64,000 nt of DNA from Halalkalibacillus sediminis (GTDB taxonomy: Bacteria > Bacillota > Bacilli > Bacillales > Alkalibacillaceae), in the NCBI RefSeq assembly GCF_002844535.1, contig NZ_PJNH01000003.1, positions 62,001-126,000 of the forward strand. The letters run 5' to 3'. The translations under genes were made by a program, and so were the position numbers. Position 1 is the stretch's first letter; each line of letters starts with the position of its first letter. The notes beneath the pieces were generated by a model. The model saw only the letters and a list, made by a program, of their open reading frames with translations, did not search any database and was not told the origin of the DNA. Shown here one piece after another: positions 16,732 to 25,462 of the stretch.

Positions 16732-17292
16732 ATGAAGAAATACTTAATCATTGTTGGATTGTTTCTCTTAGTAGGGTGTGGGCAAGAAGCTGGCAGTCAT
16801 TCAGATATTAGTGATGAAATAAATAATCATTTAGGAATTGCACCTTACTTGCCTGAGATAGATGACCCCATTGGCCATGTTCATGTAGAGTATAGTCCAG
16901 AATTCGAGGACGGTGAACCTATTAATGGTGAGCCCTTTCAAGCTACGGTAGAATATAAAGTTTCCCTTGATGAAAAAGTTGATGAAGAATTTAAAGAATC
17001 ATGGGAAGAAATTAACCCACGCCGAGAAATTATTTACGGTGAATTATATAAAGATAGAACTGCTGTCATGGTAAGAGTCTCTAAAGGATCAGGGGAAATT
17101 CAAGGCGCTAAAACGATTGAATTTAAGAATCATGATGTTCGATATCAACTAATTGAAAGAGAAACTAAGACAGTTTTTATGCTTATTAACTTTGAAGATA
17201 TCGGATATGAAATCCAATATCGAACGGAAGAAAACGATATCGAAGAAGAAGCTAAAGCATTTGCGAAGGATATAATAAACAATAATGATTAA
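16732..17292 (+). CDS. Lipoprotein of unknown function
   Basis: 186 aa. MKKYLIIVGLFLLVGCGQEA is a lipoprotein signal with the lipobox LVGC (Cys16). The mature protein is acidic (HVHVEYSPEFEDGEPINGEP) with predicted beta strands and no known domain. A good AGGAGG site precedes the ATG. It is a single gene between two terminators. Not recognised as a family member; surface location is the only supported statement. Confidence 0.75.
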   Translation: MKKYLIIVGLFLLVGCGQEAGSHSDISDEINNHLGIAPYLPEIDDPIGHVHVEYSPEFEDGEPINGEPFQATVEYKVSLDEKVDEEFKESWEEINPRREIIYGELYKDRTAVMVRVSKGSGEIQGAKTIEFKNHDVRYQLIERETKTVFMLINFEDIGYEIQYRTEENDIEEEAKAFAKDIINNND

Positions 17293-17299
17293 TATAAAA

Positions 17300-17328
17300 A
17301 GAGCATTAAATTACTTATTTAATGCCCT
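17300..17328. terminator. Hairpin between the lipoprotein and DUF3298 genes
   Basis: GCATTAAAT / ATTTAATGC with a 5-nt loop; the better T run is on the minus strand (about 95 nt beyond the DUF3298 gene), so it probably serves both. Confidence 0.6.
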
Positions 17329-17421
17329 CATATCATACATTCTTATTGTTTACGTTCCGAAAATGGATGCTACTTAGTCAAGTGAGCACCCGATTTTTTT
17401 CCGTTAATTTGGTTCGACTTT

Positions 17422-18231
17422 CTATTCACTTTGAAATCTTTTTAGCCACTCATCGTCTATTAAATCTTTTACTTCGGAAATTGGAATGACGACTTCAGGC
17501 ATGCCTGCAGCTCCAGCTAAAACTTCATATTTATTGAACTTGAAAACAAAGGCACCGTCTCGTACGTAGAGGTTTGAGAAGTCATAGCCCTCCTGACTCA
17601 ACCACTTATTTAATTCATCTTCCAGTACGTACCCTTCATATTGCTTAACTAGACCTTCTTCCACCAATGGTAAAAGTACATCCCTTGCTTGATTAGGATC
17701 TTTGAAAATTTTCGACCGATCGACTAGCTCTTTACTCTTCATATCTACCAAAAAGACTTTTGTTCTTTGGTTTACATTTGCTCCGCCTGTGTAACTTTCT
17801 TCATCAATAACAATTGAATACAGACCTTCTCCACCCTCATAAATGTCAGTGGTGATGTATAGACTCCCTCTACGCTCAGCACTAACTTGATCATACATTT
17901 TAATCGCTGTTAAAAATTGAGTTTTCATTGTCTGAACTTGCTTTTCGAAAAAGTTCGTAAGGTTTTCATCTTTAAATACAGGAACCTGAAAATTCAGTTC
18001 ATAAGTCTTTGCCTGCTTATGAAGTGGTTGGATTCTTATTTCTTCATATTCTGTTGCATTTGCTTTTACCACCTCTTCTGTGAAAACAGGCATACTTTGT
18101 TCATCACTTTCCGTATACCAAAGATACAGTTGTCCTAAAGCAAGACTGATCAGCAATGTTACTAGAAACATTCTATATATATTCATCTGCTCAACTTCTT
18201 TCATAAGATGTCGTTTTGATTCCTTAATCAA
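17422..18231 (-). CDS. DUF3298-domain membrane-anchored protein
   Basis: 269 aa. A short basic head is followed by one membrane segment (MFLVTLLISLALGQLYLWY). The outer part has SLYITTDIYEGGEGLYSIVIDEESYTGGAN near residues 130-155 and a C-terminal VFKFNKYEVLAGAAGMPEVVIP, the DUF3298/DUF4163 signature found in the lysozyme-binding region of RsiV and in PdaC. No anti-sigma domain and no sigma gene accompany it, so it is not RsiV itself. Start uncertain: TTG at 18231, ATG at 18204 or ATG at 18186, none with a strong ribosome site. Confidence 0.8.
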   Translation of the reverse strand: MIKESKRHLMKEVEQMNIYRMFLVTLLISLALGQLYLWYTESDEQSMPVFTEEVVKANATEYEEIRIQPLHKQAKTYELNFQVPVFKDENLTNFFEKQVQTMKTQFLTAIKMYDQVSAERRGSLYITTDIYEGGEGLYSIVIDEESYTGGANVNQRTKVFLVDMKSKELVDRSKIFKDPNQARDVLLPLVEEGLVKQYEGYVLEDELNKWLSQEGYDFSNLYVRDGAFVFKFNKYEVLAGAAGMPEVVIPISEVKDLIDDEWLKRFQSE

Positions 18232-18263
18232 AGTATGAGCAGAACAGGAGTGTTTTTATTCAT

Positions 18264-18293
18264 AAGAAAAGAGATGCAGTCCTGCACCTCTTC
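18264..18293 (-). terminator. Terminator of the glycerate operon
   Basis: AAGAGGTGCA / TGCATCTCTT (one mismatch) followed by TTTTC on the minus strand, directly after the permease gene. Confidence 0.75.
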
Positions 18294-18303
18294 ACTTTAT
18301 TCT

Positions 18304-19662
18304 CTATACAAGAACTACCCAGAGCAGGATAGAAACAGTGATCGCAACTAAACCTTGTACGAGTGTACCGCCTGTTTGAGCTTTGTATGCCTGTGTTACA
18401 GACATACCACTAAATTCTTTTACGACCCAGAAGTAGCTGTCATTGATATGAGAAACCACCATTGCACCTGCACCGACTGCCATGACAACTAGAGCCAATG
18501 GTAGAGCACCATCGATTCCTACGTCAGTCAATAACGGAGCGACTAGTGTTGATGTAATGACTAGTGCTGTCGTTGAAGAACCTTGAGCCGTTTTCAAAGC
18601 TGCTGCAATCAGGAATGGTACAAGTAAGAATAAAGCACCTGTCAAGAAGGAGTTACTTGCGAAACCTTCTATAAATCCTGAAATATTCGTAGAAGAAATG
18701 ACCGTTCCAAAGGCACCACCTGCACCTGTGATCAGCAAGATTGGAGCTGCCTCTTTAATTCCTATTCCTACCCAGTCATTCATCGTTTCTTTATTGAATT
18801 TAGGAACTAGGGCAAAGGCGAAAATTACACCCACTAACAATGCGACAACTGGTGCGCCTAAGAATAATAGAATGTCAAAAAATAGTCCTTCCCATCCCGC
18901 GAATGTTACGACTGAACCTAATCCAATAAGCAGGATCGGAACAAGAATAGGCGCAAAAGCCTTTCCAGTTGAAGGCATTTGACCGAATTCACTAACAACT
19001 TCGTCATAATCAAAATCCCACTCGTCTTCACCTTCGACTTTAATTTTCGTACCGACTTTGATCGCCCAGAAATAACCTGCCATAATTGTCGGGATCGCTA
19101 CGACAATACCGATTAGAATGATGGTTCCTAAATACTGTTCAGCACCAATGTTTCCTGCGGCCGCAATCGGACCAGGTGTCGGAGGAACTAGCGTGTGAGT
19201 CGCAAATAGTCCAGTCGACAAAGCAATCGCCATTGAAGCTACTGCCACTTTTGCACGTTTCGCCAACGCCTTTTTCAAGGATGATAAGATGACATATCCT
19301 GAATCACAAAACACAGGGATACTTACAATACTGCCGATGACACTCATCGCTAGCTGGGGACGTTTCTGTCCTACTATTCTCAGGACGACCTCTGCCATAC
19401 GATAAGCAGCTCCTGTCTTTTCTAATAAGACCCCAATGATCGTACCGAATACGATCACCAGTCCGATGCCACCCATCAAGCCACCGAATCCGTCGTTGAC
19501 CGCTGCAACAACGTCACTTAACGGTAACCCAGCTACGATTCCTAATGCGAACGCCGCAATTATGAGTGATAAAAATGGATGCAAATTCAATTTCGCCGTT
19601 AAACCGATGACCAGTAGAACTGACGCAATGATTACTAGTACTAAGCCAAAACCTTCCATCAT
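18304..19662 (-). CDS. GntP-family permease, likely D-glycerate importer
   Basis: 452 aa with about twelve membrane segments. FGLVLVIIASVLLVIGLTAK at the start, PVFCDSGYVIL near residue 115 and THTLVPPTPGPIAAAGNIGA near 155 are hallmark GntP motifs (gluconate:H+ symporters). It follows the glycerate kinase gene by 21 nt, so glycerate is a more likely substrate than gluconate; this is an inference from context. The ribosome site is GAGGAGG. Confidence 0.85.
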   Translation of the reverse strand: MMEGFGLVLVIIASVLLVIGLTAKLNLHPFLSLIIAAFALGIVAGLPLSDVVAAVNDGFGGLMGGIGLVIVFGTIIGVLLEKTGAAYRMAEVVLRIVGQKRPQLAMSVIGSIVSIPVFCDSGYVILSSLKKALAKRAKVAVASMAIALSTGLFATHTLVPPTPGPIAAAGNIGAEQYLGTIILIGIVVAIPTIMAGYFWAIKVGTKIKVEGEDEWDFDYDEVVSEFGQMPSTGKAFAPILVPILLIGLGSVVTFAGWEGLFFDILLFLGAPVVALLVGVIFAFALVPKFNKETMNDWVGIGIKEAAPILLITGAGGAFGTVISSTNISGFIEGFASNSFLTGALFLLVPFLIAAALKTAQGSSTTALVITSTLVAPLLTDVGIDGALPLALVVMAVGAGAMVVSHINDSYFWVVKEFSGMSVTQAYKAQTGGTLVQGLVAITVSILLWVVLV

Positions 19663-19683
19663 TGACCTCCTCTTTGTTATCTA

Positions 19684-20811
19684 TTAATTCTTTAAATATT
19701 TGTAGAACTGAAGTACTCTAACTGTTTGATTAAAAAGTAATTCCTCCGCTCGTTCCATGCTTTCTTCTACAGACATAGGACGCTCCATAATCGAAAACAC
19801 TCCAGAAAAATGTTTATTCAATTCTTGATCTTCATCATCTATTCCACCGGATATCACTACCACAGGAACATCATGTTTGTTAGCGAGTCCTGCGACATAT
19901 CCCGGAGCTTTCCCAAACAATGTTTGTCGGTCCGACTGTCCTTCACCCGTCAAAACCAATTCACTTTTCATAATTTCTTCTTCTAATTTAATGATTTCAC
20001 TAACCAGTTCTGCTCCAGATACCAGTTTTCCACCGGCAACCAGTAAAGCAAAACCTAGGCCTCCTGCCGCTCCCGAACCTGCCGCATTACTGTATTCATG
20101 ACCAGATTTCTTTTCAACCATTTCAGCGAATTTATTCAGAGCATCATCGAGCTGGGCAATTTCATTTGAAGAAGCGCCCTTTTGTGGACCGAATATGTAA
20201 CTAGCTCCTTCTGGCCCACATAACGGATTCGTTACATCAGTAGCAACAGATATTTCAGTGTGTTGTAAACGTCGGTCTAACCCAGACAAATCAGCTTCTT
20301 CGACGTTCAACAGATCTTCACCAAACCCTCTTCCAATTAGCTTTTGTTGCGAAAAGAACTTTGCGCCTAAAGCTTGAAGCATTCCTAGCCCACCATCGTT
20401 GGTTGCACTCCCTCCAAGTCCGACGATGACTCTTTCAGCTTTATTGTCTAAAGCGTGAATGATTAATTCACCTAACCCATATGAAGTAGTTTTCATTGGG
20501 TCGCGCTTTTCAACAGGTATTGAAACCAAGCCTGCAACTTCAGCAATTTCTATATAGGCCGTCTTCGTTGCGTCATTCCACCCATACAAAGCTTGAACTT
20601 TTTCCCCGAATGGCCCGGTTACTTCTTTATGAAAACGCTTACTTTTTGTTGCAAAAATCAAGGCATCTACAGTACCCTCCCCGCCATCAGCCATAGGCTT
20701 TGTGACGACTTCTTCTACAGGGAGCACTTGTTTACATGCCTTTTCCATCACCTGAGCTGCTTTCTTTGCCGAAATACTTCCCTTGAAGGAGTCCGGGCAA
20801 ATCGTAATCAT
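19684..20811 (-). CDS. glxK: Glycerate kinase (GlxK/GarK family)
   Basis: 375 aa. MITICPDSFKGSISAKKAAQVM at the start, PMADGGEGTVDAL near residue 40, GLGGSATNDGGLGMLQALGA near 125, TNPLCGPEGAS near 193 and LTGEGQSDRQTLFGKAPG near 285 are the conserved segments of the class II glycerate kinases that phosphorylate D-glycerate (usually to 2-phosphoglycerate). It lies between the CdaR regulator gene and the GntP permease gene on the same strand. The 111-bp gap before it has a plausible promoter (TTGTTC-N17-TAAAAT on the minus strand). Confidence 0.92.
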   Translation of the reverse strand: MITICPDSFKGSISAKKAAQVMEKACKQVLPVEEVVTKPMADGGEGTVDALIFATKSKRFHKEVTGPFGEKVQALYGWNDATKTAYIEIAEVAGLVSIPVEKRDPMKTTSYGLGELIIHALDNKAERVIVGLGGSATNDGGLGMLQALGAKFFSQQKLIGRGFGEDLLNVEEADLSGLDRRLQHTEISVATDVTNPLCGPEGASYIFGPQKGASSNEIAQLDDALNKFAEMVEKKSGHEYSNAAGSGAAGGLGFALLVAGGKLVSGAELVSEIIKLEEEIMKSELVLTGEGQSDRQTLFGKAPGYVAGLANKHDVPVVVISGGIDDEDQELNKHFSGVFSIMERPMSVEESMERAEELLFNQTVRVLQFYKYLKN

Positions 20812-20922
20812 AACCTCTCCCCTTTCTGACTACACAGTTTAAATTATGACAATTTTATAAACAATCATCATAATGAACAAAATATTTAAATTTTCTGTTA
20901 ATTATTTTGTGCAAATGCCCAA

Positions 20923-22017
20923 TCAATTCTGATGAATGAGCATCCATAAAGTCATCAAATCCTTAGTGTTGCGAGGGTCCAAGCCAGTCTTTTTCTTAAC
21001 CATTTCCAAACGATAATTCAGAGTATTTCTATGAATATGAAGCATCTTGGACGTCCGGTTGATCTGCAAATTATTTTCGACATACGCAAGAAATGTATTT
21101 AGATAGATTGGTGACAAGTCAGTCAGTTGTCTATCTTCATATGGGTAAAGAAGGTCAATTGATTCATAATCCAAATAAGATATCAATATTTCTAACCTGT
21201 GGTTTTCAGAAAATATAACCTTACCCTTAGTATTTATTGCCGATTGTTGTTTAATCTCAGATGTCTTCTTAGCAGTAAAGTACGATTGCCTGATTCCTTT
21301 TAAACCACTTCTGAAATCACCAATAATCACCTGTTGGATAGCTAGTGAGTTTATGAAGGGGTCCAATTGCTCTTCTTTAATTTGCATAGGTAAGGCGACG
21401 ATGATTTCATGCTTTTGTGCAATCGTAGCAAAAAGGTGTGAAGGAAAGTATTTGGTCATGAAATGTTTCACTTCATCTATGACAAGGTTTTCGTGTTCAC
21501 AGACGAATAGAAGTATTTGATATGATTGATCCTCATCGAAATTAATCACTTGCTTCGATTCTTCCCTCACTTCCTCTATATCTACCGTTGAAGGATGTAA
21601 TAAGTGTGAGAGCCAATTCTGTAGCCTCTGTTCTTGATAAAAATACTGTCGTTCATTCAAGTTTTGTTCAATTAATATTTCAACTGTGGCCTTGACCACA
21701 TTTGCGATTAATGTCGTGCGCGAAGGGTTACCTGTAATTCCAACTACTCCGATTATCTCATCATGCAATACAATCGGTACATTCGCTCCAGGCTTTGAAT
21801 TCGCGTATTCGTCATTGTTTTCCTCTGTAACGATGATTTCTTTTTGTTTCTCTAGTGCACGCTTAGCACCGAAATGGATACTTCCAACTCTCTTAGGGTC
21901 TGAACTTGCTACAATCATTCCGCTATCGTCCATAATATTTATCGGAAACTCTATGTCATCAGCCAAACGCCGAATGACTGCTTTGGCTAAATCTTTTGTT
22001 AACCTCATGCTGGTCAC
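20923..22017 (-). CDS. cdaR: CdaR-type sugar-diacid/glycerate regulator
   Basis: 364 aa. Residues 1-130 form the diacid-recognition domain (RLTKDLAKAVIRRLADDIEFPINIMDDSG, SIHFGAKRAL, VVGITGNP); the C-terminus has the PucR-type helix-turn-helix INRTSKMLHIHRNTLNYRLE. E. coli CdaR activates galactarate/glucarate/glycerate genes, and here glycerate kinase and permease genes follow. The gene's leader contains the branched repeat (copy 2), so its mRNA may start within or beyond that element. Confidence 0.88.
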   Translation of the reverse strand: MTSMRLTKDLAKAVIRRLADDIEFPINIMDDSGMIVASSDPKRVGSIHFGAKRALEKQKEIIVTEENNDEYANSKPGANVPIVLHDEIIGVVGITGNPSRTTLIANVVKATVEILIEQNLNERQYFYQEQRLQNWLSHLLHPSTVDIEEVREESKQVINFDEDQSYQILLFVCEHENLVIDEVKHFMTKYFPSHLFATIAQKHEIIVALPMQIKEEQLDPFINSLAIQQVIIGDFRSGLKGIRQSYFTAKKTSEIKQQSAINTKGKVIFSENHRLEILISYLDYESIDLLYPYEDRQLTDLSPIYLNTFLAYVENNLQINRTSKMLHIHRNTLNYRLEMVKKKTGLDPRNTKDLMTLWMLIHQN

Positions 22018-22030
22018 GACTCCTCATTTT

Positions 22031-22130
22031 GAGAAAAACTTGGCTTCTCGCCAAGTCCTAATGGCGAAAGCCCTAGTTTTTCACATACTTTGATCCTTTA
22101 ACAAAGTTAAATATTCTTAAAGTATAAAAA
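22031..22130. repeat. Branched palindromic intergenic repeat, copy 2
   Basis: Same element as 1449-1550 in the same orientation. Stems are kept: GAAAAAC/GTTTTTC, CTTGGC/GCCAAG, GGC-GAAA-GCC and TTTAAC-AAA-GTTAAA; one outer A-T pair has become a G-T pair, so pairing is preserved. It ends 14 nt before the cdaR start. Confidence 0.85.
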
Positions 22131-22168
22131 ATACATTCTAATTATACACATTCAACGAAAGTTAAAAA

Positions 22169-22312
22169 ACGCAAGTGTCCTCCTACCAGCTTATAATAGT
22201 GGCGCAATTATTAAAGAAAGTGGCGCAATAATACCTATAATTTCCCAAATTAACATCTACTCAGTCCTTTATTAACGAAAAAGGGAAGAAAAGTGGCGCA
22301 ATTCAATTCTTA
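22169..22312. repeat. Degenerate AGTGGCGCAAT repeats
   Basis: The rest of this 375-bp gap. AGTGGCGCAAT occurs at 22198, 22219 (exactly 21 bp later) and 22292. The stretch at 22169 (AACGCAAGTGTCCTCCTA) resembles the start of the repeat at 39815. No coding potential is seen. Confidence 0.55.
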
Positions 22313-22350
22313 TCAACAAAACTCCGTGCTAATTCTTCATTTTTTCTTAA

Positions 22351-22386
22351 ACATAAAAAAACGGATGTGGTTTACCACACCCGTTT
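22351..22386 (-). terminator. Terminator of the BCCT carrier gene
   Basis: AACGGATGTGG / CCACACCCGTTT (one mismatch), loop TTTA, followed by a T7 run on the minus strand. Confidence 0.85.
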
Positions 22387-22392
22387 CAAACT

Positions 22393-23946
22393 CTATTCTT
22401 TATTGTCTTCTTCAGCAGCATTTTCCAATCTCTGATGGCGTCTCAAATCCCGTTTCGAGATAGGGATTGGTTCTTTTTTGAGCATCTTGAAAATACCGGC
22501 TAGCATAATCAACATGATCACCGTGAACGGTAAGGCGGCCACCAGCGAAGCGGTCTGCAACGCATCAAGTCCTCCAGCAAGTAGCAACACTGCTGCTATT
22601 GCTGAAATGAGGACACCCCATACTAGTTTTAAGAACATCGGTGGATTCAAGCTACCCTTCGATGTCATCGTTCCTAAAATATATGAAGCTGAGTCTGCTG
22701 AAGTCACTAGGAATGTAAAAATCAATAGGATGGACAACAGCGACATGACAGTAGTTAATGGTACAGTCTCATAAACCTGGAACAAGGCCACTGTGATATC
22801 ATTATCTACTGCTTCAGCAATCTCTCCTCCGCGATTCAAATCTTCAAATAATGCTGTACCTCCGAATGCTGCAATCCATACACATGCAATGACTGGAGGC
22901 ACGACCATGACACCAAAGATGAATTCGCGGATCGTACGTCCTCGTGATACTCGAGCTACGAACGCACCGACGAAAGGAGACCAAGCAATAACCCAAGCCC
23001 AATAGAAAATCGTCCACTCACGAACCCATGTGTCTCCCTCATATGGGGTTAACCGCAAGCTATATTGGAAGAAGTTTGTGATGTAGTCACCTATCCCTAG
23101 AGTAAAGGCATTCAGTATGAATACTGTCGGGCCTGCGATTAGAACGAATAATAATAGCAAAATACATAGACCTAAGTTCACATTACTCAAATATTTAATA
23201 CCTTTATTCAAGCCTGTCGTTGCTGATGTCATGTATGCAACAAAGACGACTAATGTGATGATCAACTGGACCCACACCGCGTTAGGAACGGCTGAAACTG
23301 ACGTCAGACCACCATTCATTTGTAAAATACCTAAACCTAATGAGGTTGCTACACCCATTACTGTCGCAATAACAGCCAATGAATCAATGGTATTCGTAAC
23401 GATTTTATTTTTACCAGTGATTGGCTCCATTGCTGTCGAAATCAAACCTGCATCTTTTTTACGGAATTGCATGAAACCTACTACGAGACCAACAATGGCA
23501 AATACTGACCATTGGCTGATTCCCCAGTGGAAGAAAGAGTACCCCATAGCAACACGTGCTGCTTCTTCTGTCTGTGGTTCAATGTTATCAAATGGAGTTG
23601 TAAAGAAGTGAGACATTGGTTCTGCAACACCCCAGAACACTAGCCCTGCACCAAAACCAGCAGAGAACAACATCCCGATCCAAGTGAACCATGGATATTC
23701 TGGTCGTTCATCCTGGCCACCAAGACGAATCTTACCAAATCGACTGAATGCTAGACCTGTTAAGAAAATTAGGATAACCATTACTGAAATTAAGTAGAAC
23801 CACCCAAAATTAGCGGTGGTAAACGTGAACAATTTACCTGCTACCGTACCAAATTGCTTCGGTGCTATAGCTCCTATTATTACGAGTATCGTTATAACAG
23901 TAGCTGATACATAAAATACAGGATTCTTAAAATAGTCTGTGTTCAA
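22393..23946 (-). CDS. BCCT-family betaine/choline carrier (OpuD-like)
   Basis: 517 aa, about twelve membrane segments. FSAGFGAGLVFWGVAEP near residue 95 and the Trp-rich FYWAWVIAWSPFVGAFVAR near 325 form the substrate cage signature of BCCT carriers (glycine betaine, choline, carnitine, DMSP). Length fits OpuD. The TTG at 23946 is preferred over the GTG at 23955 because AGGTGA lies 5 nt before it. That site lies within an inverted repeat. No partner genes. The likely role is osmoprotectant uptake; the exact substrate is open. Confidence 0.87.
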   Translation of the reverse strand: MNTDYFKNPVFYVSATVITILVIIGAIAPKQFGTVAGKLFTFTTANFGWFYLISVMVILIFLTGLAFSRFGKIRLGGQDERPEYPWFTWIGMLFSAGFGAGLVFWGVAEPMSHFFTTPFDNIEPQTEEAARVAMGYSFFHWGISQWSVFAIVGLVVGFMQFRKKDAGLISTAMEPITGKNKIVTNTIDSLAVIATVMGVATSLGLGILQMNGGLTSVSAVPNAVWVQLIITLVVFVAYMTSATTGLNKGIKYLSNVNLGLCILLLLFVLIAGPTVFILNAFTLGIGDYITNFFQYSLRLTPYEGDTWVREWTIFYWAWVIAWSPFVGAFVARVSRGRTIREFIFGVMVVPPVIACVWIAAFGGTALFEDLNRGGEIAEAVDNDITVALFQVYETVPLTTVMSLLSILLIFTFLVTSADSASYILGTMTSKGSLNPPMFLKLVWGVLISAIAAVLLLAGGLDALQTASLVAALPFTVIMLIMLAGIFKMLKKEPIPISKRDLRRHQRLENAAEEDNKE

Positions 23947-23954
23947 TGTTTTCA

Positions 23955-24011
23955 CCTACATTTTCTGAATATTTTGTGTCCATGTTCATTTTTTACCCCA
24001 AAAAATGTAGG
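23955..24011 (-). promoter_or_regulatory. Leader inverted repeat covering the BCCT ribosome site
   Basis: CCTACATTTT at 23955-23964 and AAAATGTAGG at 24002-24011 pair perfectly over 10 bp with a 37-nt loop. In the minus-strand RNA the second arm includes the AGG of the ribosome site of the BCCT gene. Confidence 0.5.
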
Positions 24012-24045
24012 CGTAACCTTCTATTAAACAATTAATCCATCAGTA

Positions 24046-24768
24046 CTATAGCACTTTTGCTAGAAAATCCTTGGCACGCTCCGTGTGAGCTTCCTCAAAG
24101 AATTTTTTCGGAGAATTTTCTTCGACTATCTTCCCGTAATCCATAAAAATGATTCGATCAGCGACCTCTTTTGCAAATCCCATTTCATGGGTTACTACTA
24201 CCAAAGTCATGCCTGAGTGTGCTAGCGATTTGATAACATCAAGCACTTCTTTTACCATCTCAGGGTCAAGAGCAGAAGTTGGCTCGTCAAATAACATTAA
24301 CTCTGGTTCCATAGCGAGTGCTCGAGCAATTGCAACACGTTGCTTTTGCCCTCCTGACAAGCTGGTTGGATATGCATCTGCTTTTTCATTCAAACCAACT
24401 TGATTCAAGAGGGACATTGCTTTCTCCTTTGCCTCTTTCTCTGACATCCCTTTGACTTTCATCGGCGCGTACGTCAAATTATCGATCACTTTCATATGAG
24501 GAAACAAATGAAAATGTTGGAATACCATGCCGACCTTTTGGCGAATCTCTAAAATATCTGTTTTAGGCTGGGTTATATCTTTCCCATGTACATAAACAGA
24601 TCCTGAAGTCGGTTCTTCTAATAGATTGATACAACGTAATAGAGTTGATTTACCAGATCCAGATGGACCGATAATGGCTACAACTTCCCCTTTGTCGATC
24701 GTCGTATTAATATCCGTAAGCACTTCATTTTTTCCAAACTTTTTATGCAAATTCTCAATTCTAATCAC
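24046..24768 (-). CDS. Polar amino-acid ABC transporter ATPase (ArtR/GlnQ-like)
   Basis: 240 aa. Walker [10 protein letters not shown] near 33, signature [14 protein letters not shown] near 137, Walker [15 protein letters not shown] near 157 and the switch His in VVTHEMGFA; all intact. 240 aa and sequence style match ATPases for arginine/glutamine uptake. Its start overlaps the permease gene by 8 nt. It energises the permease and binding protein encoded next to it. Confidence 0.92.
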   Translation of the reverse strand: MIRIENLHKKFGKNEVLTDINTTIDKGEVVAIIGPSGSGKSTLLRCINLLEEPTSGSVYVHGKDITQPKTDILEIRQKVGMVFQHFHLFPHMKVIDNLTYAPMKVKGMSEKEAKEKAMSLLNQVGLNEKADAYPTSLSGGQKQRVAIARALAMEPELMLFDEPTSALDPEMVKEVLDVIKSLAHSGMTLVVVTHEMGFAKEVADRIIFMDYGKIVEENSPKKFFEEAHTERAKDFLAKVL

Positions 24769-25420
24769 TTTGTCTCATCCTTTTCTCAACATATTTGCCG
24801 AGCAATGTCAGAAGCATGACCATAATATAATAGATGATTCCCACAAATAATAGTGGCTCGAAGTTTCGGTAGATTTGTGAACTTACCACCTGTGCACGAC
24901 GCATCAAGTCTAAATAGCTGATTACCGACACAATCGCTGATTCTTTGGTCAATGTAATAAACTCATTCATTAAGGCAGGAAGAATATTCTTCATCGCCTG
25001 AGGTAGAATAATTTTCAACATCATAGGTCTGTATGGAATACCTAAGGCTTCTGCAGCTTCACGTTGACCTTTATCAACAGCTTGAATACCTGCACGGATA
25101 ATTTCTGATACGTAAGCGGAAGAATTCAGTCCAAACGTCAAAATTGCTGATAAGAATGGAGATATGTCGTAACCCGTCAGTTGCGGGATCGCATAATAAA
25201 TAAGTAAAAGTTGCAAGATCAGAGGTGTTCCTCTGAAGATGGATGTATAAAAATCTGCCATCCATCGTAACCAGCCTGTTTTACCAATTTTAATCAAGGC
25301 AATAACGGAGCCTAATATAAAACCAAAAATAATTGCTATAATTACGAATTGTAATGTGACCCATATTCCTTCCAACATAAAAGGAATATAAGGCACGATT
25401 TGGCTAAAGTCCAAATTCAT
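24761..25420 (-). CDS. Polar amino-acid ABC transporter permease (ArtQ-like)
   Basis: 219 aa, five membrane helices. The EAA loop [22 protein letters not shown] near residues 140-160 and [14 protein letters not shown] near 60 are typical of HisM/GlnP-type permeases. 219 aa equals B. subtilis ArtQ as I recall it, so arginine is the best guess. It is encoded between the binding-protein and ATPase genes. Confidence 0.9.
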   Translation of the reverse strand: MNLDFSQIVPYIPFMLEGIWVTLQFVIIAIIFGFILGSVIALIKIGKTGWLRWMADFYTSIFRGTPLILQLLLIYYAIPQLTGYDISPFLSAILTFGLNSSAYVSEIIRAGIQAVDKGQREAAEALGIPYRPMMLKIILPQAMKNILPALMNEFITLTKESAIVSVISYLDLMRRAQVVSSQIYRNFEPLLFVGIIYYIMVMLLTLLGKYVEKRMRQSD

Positions 25421-25462
25421 GCCTTATTCACCTCTTTCTACTAAGCTAATTGTCTAGTTGTC

